Shown: one piece after another, positions 12,908 through 15,387 of the stretch
Layout of the letters: each line of letters starts with the position of its first letter
Numbering within the stretch: position 1 is the stretch's first letter
Origin: Pirellulales bacterium
GTDB lineage: Bacteria; Planctomycetota; Planctomycetia; Pirellulales; Thermoguttaceae
Length of the DNA: 15,387 nucleotides
Reading direction: 5' to 3'
NCBI GenBank assembly: GCA_030605745.1
Contig: JAUWHT010000431.1
Span: 1 to 15,387, forward strand
Program-made: the position numbers and the translations under genes
Notes under the pieces: generated by a model
Database searches by the model: none
Told to the model about the DNA's origin: nothing
What the model saw: only the letters and a program-made list of their open reading frames with translations

Positions 12908-13342
12908 CTACATTTCCGGCTTCGACAGCCCCACCCAGTCTTTCATCGAATCGACTCGCTTGGGCTCTTCGCGGCGAAACAGTGAATCCCACCACGACTT
13001 CTTTTGCTTTTTCGGTTCCCGCAGGTATCGGGGGTCTTTGGGCTCCCGGATCCACGAGAGATAGCGTTTGGTCGGCCTTTTCTTTGCGTCGGGCTTCTTC
13101 CACCTGAGCGCGTCTACGGCCTGGGCGAAGAACTTCTTCGTGCCCTCGTTGAACTTCTTCATGTCGTCGTCGAGTTTTTCGAGCGGCGAGGGTCTAGCAA
13201 ACGATTTGCGGGCCGGTCTTGTCGCCTCCTTCTTGCCAAACGGCAGGAGTTTCCACAGCGACCAGCCGTCCGCCGCGGCGGATTGGCCGCTGACCAGCAA
13301 GACCACCAGCACGGCGGCAGACAAAATCCCGGAGGTTTTCAT
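12908..13342 (-). CDS. Small secreted basic protein of unknown function
   Basis: The 144-residue product has a signal peptide (MKTSGILSAAVLVVLLVSGQ, cleavage near SAAA at 21-24). The mature part is rich in Lys, Arg and Trp: LWKLLPFGKKEATRPARKSF, then a helix (LEKLDDDMKKFNEGTKKFFA) and repeated basic-aromatic patches (KRYLSWIREPKDPRYLREPK, SWWDSLFRREEPKRVDSMKD). It has no known domain that I recognise. The charge suggests contact with nucleic acid, envelope polymer or acidic partners, but that is speculation. It is the first gene of a two-gene set with the lipoprotein. No clear ribosome-binding site is seen before ATG 13342. Confidence 0.7.
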   Translation of the reverse strand: MKTSGILSAAVLVVLLVSGQSAAADGWSLWKLLPFGKKEATRPARKSFARPSPLEKLDDDMKKFNEGTKKFFAQAVDALRWKKPDAKKRPTKRYLSWIREPKDPRYLREPKKQKKSWWDSLFRREEPKRVDSMKDWVGLSKPEM

Positions 13343-13500
13343 AGTGTCAAGAAACTCAATCGTTCATCAAACCACAAATTTGGAGTTGGCGGGGGACTGG
13401 GGCGAGAGTCTCGCAAAAACGGCCGGCGGCGTCCAGAGCGATTTTGGCAGCCAGGGAGCCTAATCTTTGCATATTGTGCATGCGCCTCAAAGCGCCAATT

Positions 13501-13553
13501 CCGGAGCGCGGCCGTCCCGGCCGCCCAATGCACCCTGGAAGCCCGCGCTCCGG
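13501..13553. repeat. 11-bp inverted repeat upstream of proC
   Basis: CCGGAGCGCGG (13501-13511) and CCGCGCTCCGG (13543-13553) are exact reverse complements around a 31-base loop that has its own small hairpin (GGCCG/CGGCC). It sits 45 bases before the proC start, in the 256-base spacer that separates proC from the divergent secreted protein, and is unlike the other palindromes in sequence. Confidence 0.7.
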
Positions 13554-13598
13554 GTTGCCCCATTGTTTGCAATTGTCGTTTCGCATAGCATAGTTGCC

Positions 13599-14408
13599 AT
13601 GTTAAAACAGCGAATTGGCTTCATTGGTGCCGGGCAGATGGCCACGGCATTGGGTCAGGGGTTTGTCAAGGCGGGTCTGGTGGCAGCGGAAAACCTGCTG
13701 GCGGCCGACCCGCTGAGCGGGGCCCGGCAACGCTTCGCCCAGGTCACCGGCGGCCGGACTACCCAGGACAACACCGAAGTGGCCGCGGCATCGGACGTGC
13801 TCTTCCTGGCGGTCAAGCCGCAGCAGATGGCAGAGGTTGCAGCCCAGTTGAGGGGCAAAATTACCGCCGAGAAGCTGGTCGTCTCCATCGCCGCCGGCAT
13901 CCGCTTGGCTGCGTTGGCCGAGCAGCTTGGTGCTGCCGTCCGGCTGGTCCGCGTGATGCCCAACACGCCGTGCCTGGTGGGGCAGGGGGCCTGCGGGTTC
14001 TGCCTGGGCCAACGGGCCACCGCCGAGGACGCCGAGCTGGTCAGAGAGCTGCTCGGTGCGGTCGGGCTTGCCTTCTGTGTAGATGAGAAACTGTTAGACG
14101 CCGTGACCGGATTGTCTGGTTCCGGTCCCGCGTTTGTCTACCTGATGATCGAGGCGCTGAGTGACGGCGGCGTGCGGATGGGCCTGCCGCGTAACATCGC
14201 CGCCGCACTGGCCGCACAAACCGTTCGCGGGGCCGCCGAAATGGTCGTCCGCACCGGCGAGCATCCCGGCGTGTTGAAGGACCGCGTCACCAGTCCCGGC
14301 GGTACCACCATCGCCGGATTGCAGGCGCTGGAATCGGGCGGCCTGCGGGCCGCGCTGATGGCCGCCGTCGAAACCGCCACCCGACGATCAGTCGAACTGG
14401 GCAAATGA
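13599..14408 (+). CDS. proC: Pyrroline-5-carboxylate reductase
   Basis: This 269-residue cytosolic enzyme reduces pyrroline-5-carboxylate to proline with NAD(P)H, the last step of proline synthesis. The Rossmann nucleotide-binding motif GFIGAGQMATAL is at 7-18, the VMPNTPCLVGQG loop at 119-130, and the family signature runs from DAVTGLSGSGPAFVYLMIEA (157-176) through LSDGGVRMGLPR. SPGGTTIAGLQALESGGLR near the C-terminus is the conserved substrate-side helix. The length matches the family (about 270). The frame is open upstream to 13467, but that extension crosses a palindrome and does not resemble the family; ATG 13599 starts MLKQRIGFIG as expected. It is followed closely by the gene at 14420, with an 11-base gap. 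Confidence 0.97.
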   Translation: MLKQRIGFIGAGQMATALGQGFVKAGLVAAENLLAADPLSGARQRFAQVTGGRTTQDNTEVAAASDVLFLAVKPQQMAEVAAQLRGKITAEKLVVSIAAGIRLAALAEQLGAAVRLVRVMPNTPCLVGQGACGFCLGQRATAEDAELVRELLGAVGLAFCVDEKLLDAVTGLSGSGPAFVYLMIEALSDGGVRMGLPRNIAAALAAQTVRGAAEMVVRTGEHPGVLKDRVTSPGGTTIAGLQALESGGLRAALMAAVETATRRSVELGK

Positions 14409-14419
14409 GGAGAATTGCG

Positions 14420-14923
14420 ATGTCTATGTTCGAGGACAGCCGATATCAGTGGCGGGAGACGTACTTGGTGCTATTCGATTCGAGTGCCCGGCCCATGCTC
14501 AGGACGGTCAAGCGTACCCTTTCCGCGCTGGACGAGCGCTACACGCTGACGAATCTGAGCGCAGACGACCAGGGCCGGTTCGATTCGCTGACCTTGCTCT
14601 CGCCCGACGATTTCTCGGCCTTGGACATCTGCTATACCAGCGGCGAGGAGGTACTGGAGCATGCAGCCACGCTGCTTGAGGAATTGGAACGGGTGGGCGG
14701 GCGGCCCGACGACCGGGCCGCCCTGAAGCAAATCCAACAGTGCGACGCCCGCCTCGACGTGCTCCACTTCGAACAGGTTCCCGAACTGCCGGAAGACGAT
14801 TACGAACCGGGCGAGATCCTCGATCCCAGCGCCTTGCTGCTGGTCTTGGGCGCCCTGGCCAAGATCACCGGAGGCATCGCCGTCGACCCCCAGTCGGGCA
14901 GCATAATCGGCGATGACCAGTGA
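14420..14923 (+). CDS. Hypothetical protein in an operon with proC
   Basis: I do not recognise this 167-residue product. It is soluble and acidic, starting MSMFEDSRYQWRETYLVLFD, with an alpha/beta-like first half (LRTVKRTLSALDERYTLTNL, LTLLSPDDFSALDICYTSGE), a helix (LEHAATLLEELERVGGRPDD) and a C-terminal hydrophobic segment with LLLVLGALAKITGGIAVDPQ, then SGSIIGDD. No signal peptide or catalytic motif is evident. AGGAG at 14408-14412 with a seven-base gap supports ATG 14420 over the ATG at 14405, which would overlap the proC stop. The 11-base gap to proC suggests cotranscription and coupling. It converges on the selenoprotein-like gene, whose stop is only four bases away. Confidence 0.8.
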   Translation: MSMFEDSRYQWRETYLVLFDSSARPMLRTVKRTLSALDERYTLTNLSADDQGRFDSLTLLSPDDFSALDICYTSGEEVLEHAATLLEELERVGGRPDDRAALKQIQQCDARLDVLHFEQVPELPEDDYEPGEILDPSALLLVLGALAKITGGIAVDPQSGSIIGDDQ

Positions 14924-14927
14924 GTTT

Positions 14928-15164
14928 CTACCTCAACTTCTGTCCGATCGACTTGACGACTTTTTCCTCGTCGGGGAACGAGCCGGTTTCCAGCTTCGAG
15001 TAGAACAATTTACTGTCCAGCGAGAGTTCAAAACACCCGCCGCTGGATGGGATTAACGTCAACCCTTCAAGCCGCTGCTTGTAGGCGGTCAGAATCTTGG
15101 TCGCCAAACTGACGGCCGTCGGCTCGTAGTTTCAGGCCGCGCAGTACTTCAACTCAATTTTCAT
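14928..15164 (-). CDS. SelW/Rdx-family redox protein with in-frame UGA (probable selenoprotein)
   Basis: From ATG 15164 to TAG 14930-14928 the frame has 79 codons with one internal stop, TGA at 15134-15132 (codon 11). If TGA is read as selenocysteine (U), the protein starts MKIELKYCAAUNYEPTAVSL and continues through LTLIPSSGGCFELSLDSKLF to SKLETGSFPDEEKVVKSIGQ. That is the SelT/SelW/Rdx thioredoxin-like family: YC-x-x-(C/U)-x-Y-x-P at a strand-loop-helix, then GGxFEL and a basic KxETGxFP. Animal SelW has YCGAUGYKP. The frame is open for 67 codons past the TGA with family pattern intact, which a chance or decayed reading would rarely keep. AGGAGGA at 15177-15171, six bases before ATG, is a strong ribosome-binding site. 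A SECIS-like hairpin follows the TGA. Alternatives are a TGC/TGT to TGA mutation or an assembly error. Confidence 0.85.
15103..15123 (-). promoter_or_regulatory. Candidate bacterial SECIS hairpin after the UGA
   Basis: On the mRNA, starting nine bases after the UGA, GCCGAC (15123-15118) can pair with GUUUGGC (15109-15103), leaving one bulged U and including one G-U pair, with an eight-base loop GGCCGUCA that contains GU. Bacterial SECIS elements are short hairpins within the coding sequence just downstream of the UGA, with a bulged U and GU in the loop that contact SelB. Position and features agree, but the pairing was done by eye and is modest in strength. Confidence 0.5.
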
Positions 15165-15227
15165 CGAACATCCTCCTGGGGCAGGGAAATCACATGCCGC
15201 TACACGGACTTCCCATGAACTCTAAGC

Positions 15228-15349
15228 AAATAACTTGTACGAATTCCACCAAGAGTGGCACGTCCCTGAGCGCAGCGAAGGGCGTGTTTGGGGCACCTTG
15301 CCACGCCCTTCGTTCCTCAGGGCGTGCCACCAATTTGTACAGCTTATTT
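15228..15349. repeat. Composite palindrome of about 122 bases at the right end
   Basis: Outer arms (AAATAA-TTGTAC-AATT type on the left, its reverse complement with two or three mismatches on the right) flank inner arms starting GTGGCACGTCCCTGAG (15255) and ending CTCAGGGCGTGCCAC (15330), with GAAGGGCGTG/CACGCCCTTC nearest the centre. Small insertions separate arm blocks. The loop is about 15 bases. The overall structure resembles a miniature inverted-repeat element; I saw no obvious target-site duplication. It lies upstream of the selenoprotein-like gene and would be transcribed with it only if the promoter lies further right. Confidence 0.7.
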
Positions 15350-15387
15350 CTCCACGGGTCCTAATAATATGAGATCCTGGACAAACG

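Noticed and set aside
13467..13598. Upstream extension of the proC frame (44 residues)
   Set aside because: It crosses the 11-bp palindrome and does not resemble the P5C reductase family; the Rossmann start fits ATG 13599.

Overview
The window looks like chromosomal DNA of a planctomycete (phylum Planctomycetota, probably Pirellulales-like). This is inferred from protein style and gene neighbourhoods, not from a marker gene: a FlgM-type anti-sigma factor next to a Fur regulator, an flhF-flhG-fliA block, a DUF2007/zinc-ribbon membrane protein, a GH127-like (DUF1680) secreted glycosidase, EF-hand and small secreted proteins, and high-GC coding DNA separated by palindrome-rich spacers.

Layout. 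1-234 holds no recognised gene. 235-869 (-) is a toxin-antitoxin pair: intact antitoxin, and a PIN toxin broken by an in-frame TAG. 1069-2502 (+) is adenylosuccinate lyase (purB). 2527-3287 (-) is flgM-fur. 3732-4433 (+) is a secreted five-EF-hand protein with a good intrinsic terminator. 4525-5019 is palindrome-rich and holds a small ORF facing the 3' end of a GH127-like gene (4898-6865, -). 6950-7555 (+) is the DUF2007/zinc-ribbon protein. 7547-7933 (-) is a second toxin-antitoxin pair: intact AbrB-type antitoxin behind a near-consensus promoter, and a Doc toxin cut off after about 52 residues. 8071-11059 (-) is flhF-flhG-fliA. 11521-12672 (+) is a PAPS-type sulfotransferase, followed by two small exported proteins on the other strand (12608-13342). 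13599-14923 (+) is proC plus an unknown conserved-looking protein. 14928-15164 (-) is a small SelW/Rdx-family gene with an in-frame TGA where the redox cysteine or selenocysteine belongs.

How the genes relate. FlgM is the expected antagonist of FliA, and FlhF/FlhG normally control flagellar number and placement, so two separated blocks belong to one motility circuit. The purB, proC and Fur genes are housekeeping. The GH127-like enzyme, the sulfotransferase and the EF-hand protein fit the polysaccharide-oriented, calcium-rich surface biology typical of planctomycetes (inference).

Most notable points: (1) a probable selenoprotein gene that ordinary ORF calling splits at the TGA; (2) two toxin-antitoxin modules that both kept the antitoxin and lost the toxin; (3) a dispersed palindrome with 29-31 bp perfect arms present twice, with a third partial copy inside the 3' end of the GH127-like ORF; (4) two ORFs (GH127-like and FlhG) whose C-termini run into repeats. 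No complete insertion sequence, CRISPR array, tRNA or rRNA was seen.
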